Below, one piece after another: positions 1 through 9,023 of a stretch of DNA of 64,000 nucleotides. The stretch is from Mesorhizobium sp. Root102 (GTDB lineage: Bacteria > Pseudomonadota > Alphaproteobacteria > Rhizobiales > Rhizobiaceae): assembly GCF_001425625.1 (NCBI RefSeq), contig NZ_LMCP01000001.1:373430-437429 (forward strand), given 5' to 3'. Every line of letters starts with the position of its first letter. Within the stretch, counting starts at the first letter, position 1. The position numbers and the translations under genes were made by a program. Under the pieces are notes generated by a model that ran no database searches, was not told the origin of the DNA, and saw only the letters and a program-made list of their open reading frames with translations.

Positions 1-766
1 CCTTTGGCTTCATGAACTCGACCGGCACGCCCTGCTTCTTCAGCGAGGTGGCGGAAGCGTTCCAGGTCATGGCGGCGACCAATTGGCCGCTGGCCAGCGC
101 CTGTTCGACCGAGGTCATGTCGGTGGTGTAGTTGGAGAGCAGCGGGCGCTGTTCGCGCAGTTTCTCGGCCACCTTGTCCATCTCGGCGGGCGTCATGTCG
201 AACGGATTGACGCCGGCCAGAAGTGCCGCAACGATCGGCGTGTCATGCACGGCGTCGATGGTCGCCATGCGGCCGGCATACTGCTTGTCCCACAGCAGGT
301 TCCAGCTCGCTTCCGGATTCTTCACCAGATCGGTGCGGTAGAGGATCGAGGTGTTGCCCCAGTCCCACGGCACCATCCAGACCTTGCCGTCGCCGGCCTG
401 CAGGTCGGGCAGGTTCTTGAACACCGGGAAGATCGAATCCCAGTTCTTGATGCGCTTGGTGTCGATCGGCTGCAGCAGGCCTTCCTTGTTCCAGCGCGCC
501 ACCTTGTCATAGCAGGGATGCGCAATGTCGGGGCGGAAGCCGGCCTTGACCTTGGTGAAGGCATCGTCGTCGTCGCCGAAGATGGAGGCCTCGACGCCAT
601 CGGTATGCGCGGCGAGGAAGCTCTTGTTGAAATCGGGCAGTTCGTAGCCCGACCAAGTGAAATATTGCAGCTTGTCGCCGGCGGAAGCGACGGTCGACGA
701 TAGCGCCAATGCCAGGGCGGCGAGGCCGACCCGGGCCGTCTTTCCGGATATCAGGTCGAATGCCAT
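1..766 (-). CDS. Polyamine-type ABC transporter substrate-binding protein (PotD-like), C-terminus cut by window edge
   Basis: Periplasmic solute-binding protein of the spermidine/putrescine class, capturing a cationic substrate for the two permeases encoded just upstream on the same strand. The ATG is at 766-764, preceded by a good AGAGGAG ribosome site. The first ~25 residues form a signal peptide (hydrophobic Leu/Ala stretch ending in VASA-GD), and the mature chain opens LQYFTWSGYELP, typical of the family. About 255 residues are visible and the C-terminal part lies beyond position 1. The start overlaps the end of the preceding permease gene by 16 bp, so the genes are co-transcribed. The ATPase (PotA-like) is not in the window and probably lies beyond the left edge. 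The exact substrate cannot be read from sequence; the adjacent PuuB-like oxidase favours a polyamine. Confidence 0.88.
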   Translation of the reverse strand, partial: MAFDLISGKTARVGLAALALALSSTVASAGDKLQYFTWSGYELPDFNKSFLAAHTDGVEASIFGDDDDAFTKVKAGFRPDIAHPCYDKVARWNKEGLLQPIDTKRIKNWDSIFPVFKNLPDLQAGDGKVWMVPWDWGNTSILYRTDLVKNPEASWNLLWDKQYAGRMATIDAVHDTPIVAALLAGVNPFDMTPAEMDKVAEKLREQRPLLSNYTTDMTSVEQALASGQLVAAMTWNASATSLKKQGVPVEFMKPK

Positions 767-1623
767 TGCAGTTCTCCTCTCTTGGTTTGATTTGGTTGTG
801 ATGGATCCGCGGGTCTTGGCGCCGTGGCGGACAGGCCGCGATGGCGCAGGATTTCGGCTGCTGCGGCGATCACGAAGGACACCGCCAGGATCGACGTGCC
901 CAGCGCCATGACCGTCGGCAGCGACCTTGGAAAACGCAGCTGGCTCCAGATGTAGAGCGGCAGCGTCGGCTCGGTGCCGGCCAGGAAGAAGACGACGATG
1001 AATTCGTCGAAGGAGATCAGGAAGGCCAGCATGAAGGCCGAAACGATGGCCGGCAGGCTGAGCGGCAGCATGACCCGCCGGAAGGTCGTCCAGTCGGAGG
1101 CACCGAGATCGAGAGCCGCCTCGCGAATGGTTTTCGGGATGGCGGCGAAGCGGCTGCGCATGATCACCACGGTCGTCGGCAGCGCCACCAATATGTGGCC
1201 GAGAACGATGGCGATGCGCGATGGCCCCAGACCGATGAGGTTGATAAGGATCAGCAGCGATATGCCGACGATGACACCCGGGATCAGGATCGGCAGCCGG
1301 GCGATGGCGCTGATGGTGGCGGCCAGCGGCGAGCGGCCATAGAGGTCCATATAGGATACAGTGATGCCGCACAGCGTAGCACCCGTGGCTGCAATGACAC
1401 CGATGACGAGGCTGTTCAAGAGCGCACTGGTCAGCGCCGAATTGCCGAACAAAGTCGCGTACCATTGCACGGTAAAGCCTTGCAGCGGAAACGCTGCCTG
1501 GATCGAGTTGTTGAAGGAAAACAGCGGGATCAGCAGGACCGGCAGATAGAGAAAGACCAGATAGGCAATGACATAGACGCCAAGCCAGCCGCCGCCTCGC
1601 TGTGTGTGCCGCCCCTCGCTCAT
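751..1623 (-). CDS. Polyamine-type ABC transporter permease (PotC-like)
   Basis: Inner-membrane permease of the binding-protein-dependent class, 290 residues with about six membrane helices. The EAA loop that docks the ATPase is clear at about residues 168-190 (REAALDLGASDWTTFRRVML). Length and order, second of two permeases followed by the binding protein, match PotC. The ATG overlaps the stop of the upstream PotB-like gene (ATGA), indicating translational coupling. Its end overlaps the binding-protein start. It should pair with the PotB-like protein to form the translocation channel. Confidence 0.88.
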   Translation of the reverse strand: MSEGRHTQRGGGWLGVYVIAYLVFLYLPVLLIPLFSFNNSIQAAFPLQGFTVQWYATLFGNSALTSALLNSLVIGVIAATGATLCGITVSYMDLYGRSPLAATISAIARLPILIPGVIVGISLLILINLIGLGPSRIAIVLGHILVALPTTVVIMRSRFAAIPKTIREAALDLGASDWTTFRRVMLPLSLPAIVSAFMLAFLISFDEFIVVFFLAGTEPTLPLYIWSQLRFPRSLPTVMALGTSILAVSFVIAAAAEILRHRGLSATAPRPADPSQPNQTKRGELQWHST

Positions 1624-2504
1624 GTGCGGCTGCCAAATCTGCGGTCGGCGATGCGCGCAACCAGCACCACGGCAAGGATGACCAGCATGACGGCGACGGA
1701 GAGTGCTGCGCCGAACGGCCAGTCATTGGCCTTGCCGAATTGCGCCTGGATCAGTGTACCGATCATGGTGCTGGCCGGACCGCCGACGAGAGCCGGCGTG
1801 ACATAATCGCCAACCGTCGGCACGAAGACGACGAGTGCGGCTGCCAGCACGCCCGGCATCGAATTGGGCAACACGACACGGCGGAAAGAGGTGAACGGCC
1901 GCGCACCAAGATCGGAAGCGGCCTCGACCAGCGATTTCGGGATCGTGTCCAGCGCCACATAGATCGGCAGGATGGCGAACGGCGCATAGGCGTGCGCGAG
2001 CGTGACGACGACGGCGGCCGGCGTGTTGAGAAAGGCCAATGTCGGCTCGGACCAGATGCCGCTTTCGATCAGCGCCGAGTTCAGTACGCCGTTATAGGCG
2101 AGCACGATCTTCCAGGCGAAGACGCGCAGAAGATAGCTGGTCCAGAACGGCAGCGTCACCAGGAACAGCAGCAGGCCGCGCCGCCGGCCGGCGTGGAAGG
2201 CAAGGTAGTAGGCGACGGGATAGGCAGTAACGACCGTGGCCAGCGTGACCAGAGCGGCAATGACCAGCGAGCGCAGCGTCACCGTCCAGTACAGCGGATC
2301 GGACACCACCGTGACAAAATTCGCCGCGGTGAAACCGGCGCCGAGCAGCGAACCGTCATTGGTGCGGAAGGCGAGGAAAAGCACAAGGCCAAGGGCAAAC
2401 AGGATCAGCAGGAAAGTGACCAGAGCGCCCGGCAGCAGCATGGCGGCCCGGAAGCCCGAAGAAGACCGGGCCTCTGGCGCTGATGTTGCAACTAGGGTCG
2501 ACAT
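1620..2504 (-). CDS. Polyamine-type ABC transporter permease (PotB-like)
   Basis: First permease of the polyamine-type importer, 294 residues, about six helices. The first helix is at residues ~23-47, and the EAA motif (VEAASDLGARPFTSFRRVVLP) lies near residue 193. The gene leads a tightly packed minus-strand operon (permease, permease, binding protein). It lies 105 bp downstream of the FAD oxidase gene on the same strand, so all four may share a transcript. Assignment rests on architecture and neighbours; substrate specificity is inferred. Confidence 0.87.
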   Translation of the reverse strand: MSTLVATSAPEARSSSGFRAAMLLPGALVTFLLILFALGLVLFLAFRTNDGSLLGAGFTAANFVTVVSDPLYWTVTLRSLVIAALVTLATVVTAYPVAYYLAFHAGRRRGLLLFLVTLPFWTSYLLRVFAWKIVLAYNGVLNSALIESGIWSEPTLAFLNTPAAVVVTLAHAYAPFAILPIYVALDTIPKSLVEAASDLGARPFTSFRRVVLPNSMPGVLAAALVVFVPTVGDYVTPALVGGPASTMIGTLIQAQFGKANDWPFGAALSVAVMLVILAVVLVARIADRRFGSRT

Positions 2505-2609
2505 CGACCTGCCTATCGGAATTTTGAAATTACCTTAGAATTTTTCATATTCATGAAACTGTCAAGAGGAATCTCCCAAACGGAATCCCAATGACGGGAA
2601 TCCCCTTGG

Positions 2610-3893
2610 TCAGCGCTCCAGCGCATCGAGCAAGCGATACCAGGCGATGGTCGCGGCGACGCCGACCTGGCGGAAGGCGTGGAACGGGATCGGCCGGATC
2701 GGTGAAAGCGGGAACGGCAATTGCCTGGCGTCGCCACCTTGGAGATAACCAGCGATGCGCTCGCCAAGCGCGGTCATCAGGCCGACACCACGGCCCTGGC
2801 AACCGACCACAGCCAGCAGGCCCTGCTCGAGCTCGTGGATGTGCGGCAGATGGTCCGGCGTCATCGCCACCCGACCGAACCAGCGCTTCTCGATGGCGAC
2901 ACCGGACAGCGAGGGATAGAGCCGTGCCAGCGCGCGCTCGAGATGCGCCCAGTCGCCAGCGCTCGTCGGCAGCGCCATGCGACCCCGTCCGCCAAGCACC
3001 AGCCGGCCGTCGGCGCTCTTGCGGTAGTAGACGAGGATGCGACGGGAGTCCGACACCGCCTGCCCTTCCGGCAGGATCGTTGCGGCCAGGTTGGGCGACA
3101 GCGGCGCTGTGGCGATCTGAAAGGAATGTAGCGGAACGATCGTCTGGGCGAGACCGGGGATCAGGCCATCCGTATAGGCGTTGGTCGCCAGCACGACTAC
3201 TCTTGCCTGCAACTCGGTCCCGTTTTCGGTCGAAATACGCCAAATACCGGCGGCATTGGTAAGCCGTACGACCTTCTGGCGCTCGGCTATCCTCACTCCA
3301 GCCGCGGCCGCGACACGCGCGAGTTCCGACGTATAGGCGAGCGGATCGATCACACCGGCGCGGCGGTCGAGCCAGCCGCCGAGATAGCCCTGTGCGCCGG
3401 TCCTGGCTGCGATCTCCGCCGCGCTCAGAAGCTGGACATCGGCGCCGCGCGCCCGCCATTGCCGGTCACGGTTCGCCGCCGCCTTCAGCGCGACCTCGGT
3501 GTGCGCCGCCTGGATCCAGCCATTGCGAACGAACGGCACAGCCAGTTTTTCGTCGCGGATCAGTTCGAAGACCGCATCGGCGGTCGAGGCGGCAAAATCG
3601 ACAAGCGCCTCGCCGCGCTCCGGGCCATAATGCTCCAACAGCCATTCCGGATCATACTTCAGGCCGGGAATGACCTGGCCGCCATTGAGGCCCGATGCAC
3701 CCTGGCCGATTTCGCCGGCTTCCAGCACCTGCACCGACATGCCAAGCCGGGCAGCATGCAAAGCCGTCGACAGACCCATGATGCCGCCGCCGACAATGAC
3801 GACATCGGCCTTTTCACCACTGGGAAAAAGCGACTGAAATCTGGAAGCCGCCTGCGGCTTGCGCCAGATCGGATCGGAGAATGGTGCGGGCAA
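2610..3893 (-). CDS. puuB: FAD-dependent amine oxidoreductase, gamma-glutamylputrescine oxidase-like
   Basis: Flavoprotein of the D-amino-acid-oxidase (DAO) fold, 427 residues. The Rossmann motif GGGIMG (35-40) is followed by an acidic residue closing beta-2 (VLEAGEIGQGASG), and then by the GLNGGQV segment typical of the PuuB/OrdL group. PuuB oxidises gamma-glutamylputrescine to the aldehyde plus ammonia and H2O2. Here the gene sits immediately upstream of a polyamine-type importer, which supports amine catabolism. The start appears to be TTG at 3893 after AGGTGA; no better ATG exists before the FAD motif. Other DAO-family amine or amino-acid oxidases remain possible because no glutamyl-polyamine synthetase is in view. 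Confidence 0.75.
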   Translation of the reverse strand: MPAPFSDPIWRKPQAASRFQSLFPSGEKADVVIVGGGIMGLSTALHAARLGMSVQVLEAGEIGQGASGLNGGQVIPGLKYDPEWLLEHYGPERGEALVDFAASTADAVFELIRDEKLAVPFVRNGWIQAAHTEVALKAAANRDRQWRARGADVQLLSAAEIAARTGAQGYLGGWLDRRAGVIDPLAYTSELARVAAAAGVRIAERQKVVRLTNAAGIWRISTENGTELQARVVVLATNAYTDGLIPGLAQTIVPLHSFQIATAPLSPNLAATILPEGQAVSDSRRILVYYRKSADGRLVLGGRGRMALPTSAGDWAHLERALARLYPSLSGVAIEKRWFGRVAMTPDHLPHIHELEQGLLAVVGCQGRGVGLMTALGERIAGYLQGGDARQLPFPLSPIRPIPFHAFRQVGVAATIAWYRLLDALER

Positions 3894-4034
3894 GGGTCAC
3901 CTGGGATTCATTGCAAAATGAAAATCCTAGATGTCATTTCATCATTTTGAAAGTGGGTTTTAGTCTGGCGACTTGCAGATCTCGCCGAGGGTTTCCCGGC
4001 ACTGCGAGTTGCATCGGATGAAAAAACCCATCTC

Positions 4035-4940
4035 TCATCCGAACCGATTGGCCGGCGTGCCCCGAACGCCGGTCCGCACCGCAAACAACCCGCCCTCTTG
4101 CGGATTTGCCTGCAAGTGCTCCCTGCTCATGGTAAATCGCGCCGACGTGACGAAGAGAGTATCGAAATTCTCGCCACCAAAAGCGCAACTCGTCGGCCAG
4201 CTGCAGGGCAGATCCACGACTTTGTCGAGAACTCCACCGGGAGAAATGCGGACGAGGCAGCCGCCGCCCGCAACGCGGCAATTCCAGACATAGCCCTCCG
4301 CATCCACGCACGACCCATCTGGCAGACCGCGCGGAAAGTCCGAGAAGAAAAGGCGCCTGTCGGTTATTCGCGATTGCACCCTATCCCAGCGATAGCTGAA
4401 TATCTGGTTCTTCATCGTGTCCGCCGTGACGAAGGTATCATCCGCCATCCAGATCATGGTGTTGGTGATACCGAAACGATCGGCGCTGAGCGCCTCCACA
4501 ATGCCGGTCGTGGCGACGCGATAGATCCGCCCCGCATCCCGCGAAATATCGCGCGGAAGGTCATCCGGGCCGATATTGTTTTCCATGGTTCCGACCCAGA
4601 ATGAGCCGTCTGGGGCGACCACGCCCTCATTCAACCGTGTGTCCGGACTATCCGGTTCGATCGTCGCGATCGCCCTGAAGTTTTCCCCGAAATCCCACAA
4701 TGCCACGTCCTTTCGCAACCCGACGATTGCGCCACCGTTCCTGCGCAGGCCGATCGAGGTTGCGAGGCCCGGAGCTTGCCAGCTCTGGTGATCGAGAGTG
4801 TCCGGATCGAGCCGGTGGATACGCCGCCCGATAATATCCACCCAGATCAGTGTTTTCCTGTTTTCGTCCCAGATCAGGCTCTCCCCGACGACATCCCGGG
4901 CATCGAACACGAAAATCGCCTGCATCTCTCCGCTATCCAT
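4035..4940 (-). CDS. SMP-30/gluconolactonase family sugar lactonase
   Basis: Six-bladed beta-propeller lactonase, 301 residues, expected to hydrolyse an aldonolactone to the sugar acid. The metal ligands of the SMP-30/regucalcin family can be placed: Glu20 in the opening VGESLIWDE strand, an Asn in GITNTMIW, and the Asp of PDGSCVDAEGYVW. There is no signal peptide, so it is cytoplasmic. It is divergent from the GntR gene at 5041, with a 100-bp shared regulatory region. With the dehydratase, dehydrogenase and mutarotase on the other side it completes a non-phosphorylating oxidative sugar route. The particular sugar is unknown. Confidence 0.88.
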   Translation of the reverse strand: MDSGEMQAIFVFDARDVVGESLIWDENRKTLIWVDIIGRRIHRLDPDTLDHQSWQAPGLATSIGLRRNGGAIVGLRKDVALWDFGENFRAIATIEPDSPDTRLNEGVVAPDGSFWVGTMENNIGPDDLPRDISRDAGRIYRVATTGIVEALSADRFGITNTMIWMADDTFVTADTMKNQIFSYRWDRVQSRITDRRLFFSDFPRGLPDGSCVDAEGYVWNCRVAGGGCLVRISPGGVLDKVVDLPCSWPTSCAFGGENFDTLFVTSARFTMSREHLQANPQEGGLFAVRTGVRGTPANRFG

Positions 4941-4974
4941 GCGTTGCCTCGTTTGTCGCGCTTGTTGGCGTCAC

Positions 4975-5004
4975 TTGACAGACAACATCTCACAAAGATA
5001 TAGG
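4975..5004 (+). promoter_or_regulatory. Candidate sigma-70 promoter and operator for the GntR operon
   Basis: TTGACA (4975-4980), an 18-bp spacer, then TATAGG (4999-5004), 36 bp before the gntR ATG. Just downstream, a small dyad TGT-CAT-ACA (5020-5028) lies between promoter and start and could be the GntR operator. The promoter match is good; the operator is only a suggestion. Confidence 0.5.
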
Positions 5005-5040
5005 CATTTCAAGAAAACATGTCATACAGGTTGAGGGCAA

Positions 5041-5763
5041 ATGGTGGCCAATCGTAGCATGATGCCGGAGGAGACCAATCCCGGCCTGGTCAGCGCCGCT
5101 ATTCAGGCCATCACCCAATACATCCGCGTCGAGGGACTCGGCCCCGGCGACCTCTTGCCAAGCGAAGCCGACATGACCCGCAGGCTCAGCGTCTCGCGGA
5201 CGGTGGTGCGGGAGGCGTTTCGATCGCTGTCGGCGATGCGCCTCATCGACATGAGCGCCGGTCGGCGCGCCAGCGTCGCCAAGCTCGACATCGGTGCCAT
5301 GTCGATGGTGATCGAGCACGGCGTCACCACCGAACAGATCAGCGTCCACCAGGTTTATGATGTTCGCCGCACCATCGAAATGCGCACGGTGGCGCTCGCC
5401 GCACTCCGGCGGAGCGATGCCGAGGCCGCTGAAATACAAGAATACGCGCGACTGATGCGCGAGAACTATCGTACGCCTGAGATCGTCATGGAGCACGACA
5501 TCGCATTCCATGAGGCGATCGCGCGGGCTTCTCACAACCCGGTGTTCTCGTTGATCATCACCGCCTTCAGCGGCGTCACGCGACGCACCTGGGTGATCGG
5601 CTGGCGTACACGCGCCTCCGTGGAAGATCAGATCAAGATGATCGAGGGTCACGCTGATATTGCCCGGGCGATCATCGCGGGAAATCCGCAACTTGCCGCC
5701 GAACACATGGCCGCGCATTTCGACAAGAGCGTCAAGGCGCTGAACGACGCGGGGATCGCATGA
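5041..5763 (+). CDS. GntR family (FadR/FCD subfamily) transcriptional regulator
   Basis: 240-residue regulator with an N-terminal winged helix-turn-helix (about 12-75; recognition region SEADMTRRLSVSRTVVREAF) and an all-helical C-terminal FCD ligand domain (about 95-230). In such proteins metal ligands and an acid or sugar-acid effector bind in the FCD domain. It is the first gene of the operon, and its stop overlaps the ATG of the dehydratase (5760). The likely role is a local repressor of this sugar-acid locus and of the divergent lactonase, relieved by a pathway intermediate. The effector is not deducible. Confidence 0.9.
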   Translation: MVANRSMMPEETNPGLVSAAIQAITQYIRVEGLGPGDLLPSEADMTRRLSVSRTVVREAFRSLSAMRLIDMSAGRRASVAKLDIGAMSMVIEHGVTTEQISVHQVYDVRRTIEMRTVALAALRRSDAEAAEIQEYARLMRENYRTPEIVMEHDIAFHEAIARASHNPVFSLIITAFSGVTRRTWVIGWRTRASVEDQIKMIEGHADIARAIIAGNPQLAAEHMAAHFDKSVKALNDAGIA

Positions 5764-6962
5764 AAATCCGCGCGATCGAGACCATTCGCATCGAAGAGCG
5801 GCCCAACCTGCTCTGGGTCGAGGTGCATACCGACGAAGGCATCACCGGCCTTGGCGAAACCTTCTTCATGGCGCGCACGGTCGCGGAATACCTGCACGAA
5901 TATGTTGCGCCACGCGTCATCGGCCGCGATCCGCTGCAGATCGATCTGCTGTCCGCGGATCTGGTTGGCTATCTCGGTTTCCGCTCAAGTGGCGCCGAGG
6001 TTCGCGGCAATTCCGCCTTCGACATCGCGCTCTGGGACATTTTCGGCAAGGCGACAAACCAGCCGATAGCGCAGCTTCTTGGAGGCTTTTCACGGCAGTC
6101 CATCCGCACCTACAATACCTGCGCCGGCACCGAATACATCAAGGACGGCAAGGGACAGACCACCGCAAACTATGGTCTCGGCACGAAGCAAGGCTACGAC
6201 GACCTGAACGGGTTTCTCCACCGCGCCGACGAATTGGCGGCGGAACTCCTTGAAGACGGTATCACGGCCATGAAGATCTGGCCCTTCGACCATGCCGCCG
6301 AGAAAAGCAGGGGGCAGGATATCACCGCCGCCGACCTCAAAGCCGCGTTGCATCCTTTCGAGAAGATCCGCAGGGCCGTCGGCGACAGGATCGACATCAT
6401 GGTCGAGTTCCATTCGATGTGGCAGCTCCTGCCCGCGATCAAGATCGCAAAGGCGCTCGGACCTTATGGCACATACTGGCACGAGGATCCGATCCGCATG
6501 GACAGCCTCGGCGATCTCAAGCGCTATGAGGCCGCGAGCCCGGCGCCGATCTCGGCGTCAGAAACCTTGGGCAGTCGCTGGGCATTCCGGGATCTGCTGG
6601 AGACCGGCGCCGCAGGCATCGTGATGCTGGACATTTCCTGGTGCGGCGGACTTTCGGAAGCACGCAAGATCGCCGCGATGGCGGAGGCCTGGCACCTGCC
6701 AGTCGCCCCGCACGACTGCACTGGGCCTGTGGTTCTGGCGGCGTCGACACATTTGTCCCTCAACGCGCCCAACGCACTCGTACAGGAGAGTGTGAGGGCA
6801 TTCTACCGGACCTGGTATCGCGACCTCGTGACCGCGCTACCGGAAGTCAAGAACGGCATGATCACCGTACCGCCCGGCCCGGGCCTCGGGCTGGAACTCA
6901 ATCCCGACCTCGGTCGGGCCTACACCGTCCATCGCCGCGTCTCGGACAAGGCGGACATCTGA
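5760..6962 (+). CDS. Mandelate racemase/muconate lactonizing (enolase superfamily) sugar-acid dehydratase
   Basis: 400-residue enolase-superfamily enzyme with an N-terminal capping domain (~1-115) and a C-terminal barrel. Candidate active-site residues: K172 (AMKIWPF), metal ligands E216 (MVEFHS), E242 (WHEDPIR) and E268 (SASETLG), and H318 (APHDCTGP) as second acid/base. This layout fits acid-sugar dehydratases that turn an aldonate into a 2-keto-3-deoxy acid. It is translationally coupled to gntR and 25 bp ahead of the ABC binding protein. Together with the lactonase and the FAH-family enzyme at 11583 it supports an oxidative pentose or deoxyhexose route. The substrate (arabinonate, xylonate, fuconate, galactonate) is undetermined. 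Confidence 0.87.
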   Translation: MKIRAIETIRIEERPNLLWVEVHTDEGITGLGETFFMARTVAEYLHEYVAPRVIGRDPLQIDLLSADLVGYLGFRSSGAEVRGNSAFDIALWDIFGKATNQPIAQLLGGFSRQSIRTYNTCAGTEYIKDGKGQTTANYGLGTKQGYDDLNGFLHRADELAAELLEDGITAMKIWPFDHAAEKSRGQDITAADLKAALHPFEKIRRAVGDRIDIMVEFHSMWQLLPAIKIAKALGPYGTYWHEDPIRMDSLGDLKRYEAASPAPISASETLGSRWAFRDLLETGAAGIVMLDISWCGGLSEARKIAAMAEAWHLPVAPHDCTGPVVLAASTHLSLNAPNALVQESVRAFYRTWYRDLVTALPEVKNGMITVPPGPGLGLELNPDLGRAYTVHRRVSDKADI

Positions 6963-6987
6963 ATAACACTCAACGGGAGGAATAGTA

Positions 6988-7965
6988 ATGAAACGACTGA
7001 CTGCAACGCTTTTGCTCGCCACGACGCTGTTCGCGGGGCCTTCCATCGCCAGCGCCGACGGGCTCAACATCGTCTTTACGCACCATTCGTCAGCCTCGAA
7101 CACCTTCTGGCAGGCGGTGAAGAAGGGCTATGACGATGCCTGCGGCAAGGTCGAGGCCAAGTGCAACATGATCTTCACCCAGACCGAGGGTTCGGTCGAG
7201 CAGCAACTCGCCAACATGCGCGCAGCACTTGCCGCCAAGCCGGATGCCTTGCTGACCTCGATCGTCGACAACAAGGCGTTCGACGACGTCATCAAGGAAG
7301 CGCGAGACGCCGGCGTCTTGGTGATTGCCGTCAACGTCGATGACACAGAAGGCGCCAGGGGCAATGCCCGGCAGGCCTTCATTGGGCAAGGTTTCAAGCC
7401 GGCGGGCTATTCGCTCGGCAAGGCGATTTCCGAGAGCTTCCCGAAAGAAGGGCCAATCAAGATTCTGGTCGGCATTTCCGCACCAGGCCAGAACTGGTCG
7501 GAAAGTCGCGGCGCAGGCGTGATGCAGTTCCTGGAAGAGTACAAGGCCGCCCATCCCGACCGCCAGGTCTCATGGGAGCGGATTGACAGCGGAACAGACC
7601 TTGCGGTCACGTCCGATCGTGTCGGCGCCTATCTCAACGCGCATCCCGACACCACCGCCTATTTCGACACCGGCTTCTGGTGCGCGGGCGTTGCGCGGTC
7701 CTTGCAGGATCGCGGTGTCGCGCCGGGCAAGGTTCTCCTTGGCGGCTTCGATCTGGTGCCGGAAGTCCTGCAGCAGATGCAGAAGGGCTATGTGCAGGCC
7801 CTGGTGGACCAGCAGCCCTACATGCAGGGCTTCATGCCGGTGATGGAAGCCTACCTGAACAAGAAGGTAGGTCTGGCACCCTCCGACATCGATACGGGCC
7901 AAGGCATCGTACGCCCGAACCAGGCCGACGCGATCATGACGCTTTCCGCGCAAGGTCTGCGTTAG
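6988..7965 (+). CDS. Sugar ABC transporter substrate-binding protein (periplasmic binding protein class I)
   Basis: 325 residues with a clear signal peptide (MKRLTATLLL...ASA-DG, cleavage near residue 23), then the start of a ribose-binding-type fold (LNIVFTHHSSASNTFWQAVKKG). A strong GGGAGGAA ribosome site precedes the ATG. It captures the operon's sugar in the periplasm and delivers it to the permease encoded at 8043. A GC-rich hairpin follows the stop (7986-8013), a common way to raise binding-protein mRNA over the membrane subunits. Confidence 0.9.
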   Translation: MKRLTATLLLATTLFAGPSIASADGLNIVFTHHSSASNTFWQAVKKGYDDACGKVEAKCNMIFTQTEGSVEQQLANMRAALAAKPDALLTSIVDNKAFDDVIKEARDAGVLVIAVNVDDTEGARGNARQAFIGQGFKPAGYSLGKAISESFPKEGPIKILVGISAPGQNWSESRGAGVMQFLEEYKAAHPDRQVSWERIDSGTDLAVTSDRVGAYLNAHPDTTAYFDTGFWCAGVARSLQDRGVAPGKVLLGGFDLVPEVLQQMQKGYVQALVDQQPYMQGFMPVMEAYLNKKVGLAPSDIDTGQGIVRPNQADAIMTLSAQGLR

Positions 7966-7985
7966 GCCCACACGCGCCATGTGTT

Positions 7986-8013
7986 CACCCGGCGGTGCCC
8001 GCGCCGCCGGGTG
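7986..8013 (+). promoter_or_regulatory. Intercistronic hairpin between binding protein and permease genes
   Basis: Ten-bp perfect inverted repeat (CACCCGGCGG / CCGCCGGGTG) around an 8-nt loop, starting 20 bp after the binding-protein stop. No T-run follows, so it is more likely an mRNA 3'-end stabiliser or processing site than a full terminator. The same arrangement recurs after the other two binding-protein genes of complete importers in the window. Confidence 0.6.
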
Positions 8014-8042
8014 GTCCCTCGCCTCAATTCCTGGAGCCTGCC

Positions 8043-9020
8043 TTGAAACGCCTCTTCAAGACCTATCTGGAAAAGCCGGAACTGGCTGGACTGATCCTGC
8101 TGGTGCTTCTGGTGGTGATTTTCGAGATCCGCTCGGATGGCGTGTTCCTCAACCAGGATAACCTTCGTGGCATACTCGGCATTCTGCCGGAAACGGGCCT
8201 CGTCGCCATCGGTGTCACGATCTTGATGATCAGCGGCGAGTTCGACCTGTCGGTTGGATCGGTGTTTGCGCTGATGCCGATGTCCATGGCCGTCCTCATG
8301 GTCGAGGGTGTGCCTTTCCCACTCGCTTTGCTGGCCGGCCTTGGCGTTTGCGCGGCTATCGGCTTCATCAACGGCTATGTGACGATCCGGTTCGAGATCC
8401 CGAGCTTCATCACCACGCTTGGCATGCTGTTCATCGCCCGGTCGCTGACGATCGTCGTCTCGGGCGGGTTTCCACCCCTGCTTCCCGCGGATCTGCCGAA
8501 CTGGCTGTTCACCTCGTTTGTCGGTCCCGGCCACATGTTCCGCATGTCGTTCCTGTGGTTTGCCGGAATTGCCGTGCTGACGTCGCTGATGCTTTCCCGA
8601 ACCAATTTCGGCAACTGGATAAAGGCCACCGGTGGCTTCCATCCCGCTGCCGCCTCGATGGGCATTCCGACCGCAAGGGTGAAACTCGCATGCTTCATGC
8701 TTTGCTCGATGCTGTCCGGTTTCGCCGGCATGTTGCAGGTGCTGAGACTGGGCTCTCCTCTGCCTTCCATCGGCGAGGGTCTGGAACTCCAAGCAGTCGC
8801 CTCAGCGGTCATCGGCGGCGCTTCGCTGGCAGGCGGCATCGGTACGGTCGCAGGCGGTATCATCGGCACGATCCTCATCCGCATTATCGACAACGGGCTT
8901 GTGCTCTCGCAAGTCGACGCGAACTGGTTCAAATTCGCGATCGGCTTCCTGACCATCTTCGCCGTCGTCGCCAATGCCTGGATGCGCAAGCGTGCCAAGG
9001 CGATCAAGATGGAGAATTGA
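8043..9020 (+). CDS. Sugar ABC transporter permease (RbsC/XylH family)
   Basis: 325-residue membrane protein of the ribose/xylose permease family, with about nine to ten helices and the family segment ISGEFDLSVGSVFAL after the third helix. The start is probably TTG at 8043 (LKRLFKTYLEKPELAG), with GGAG nine bases upstream; the frame is open further upstream, but that part encodes nothing family-like. It forms the channel of the importer between the binding protein (6988) and the ATPase (9024), and the spacing to the ATPase is only 3 bp. Confidence 0.88.
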   Translation: MKRLFKTYLEKPELAGLILLVLLVVIFEIRSDGVFLNQDNLRGILGILPETGLVAIGVTILMISGEFDLSVGSVFALMPMSMAVLMVEGVPFPLALLAGLGVCAAIGFINGYVTIRFEIPSFITTLGMLFIARSLTIVVSGGFPPLLPADLPNWLFTSFVGPGHMFRMSFLWFAGIAVLTSLMLSRTNFGNWIKATGGFHPAAASMGIPTARVKLACFMLCSMLSGFAGMLQVLRLGSPLPSIGEGLELQAVASAVIGGASLAGGIGTVAGGIIGTILIRIIDNGLVLSQVDANWFKFAIGFLTIFAVVANAWMRKRAKAIKMEN

Positions 9021-9023
9021 GAT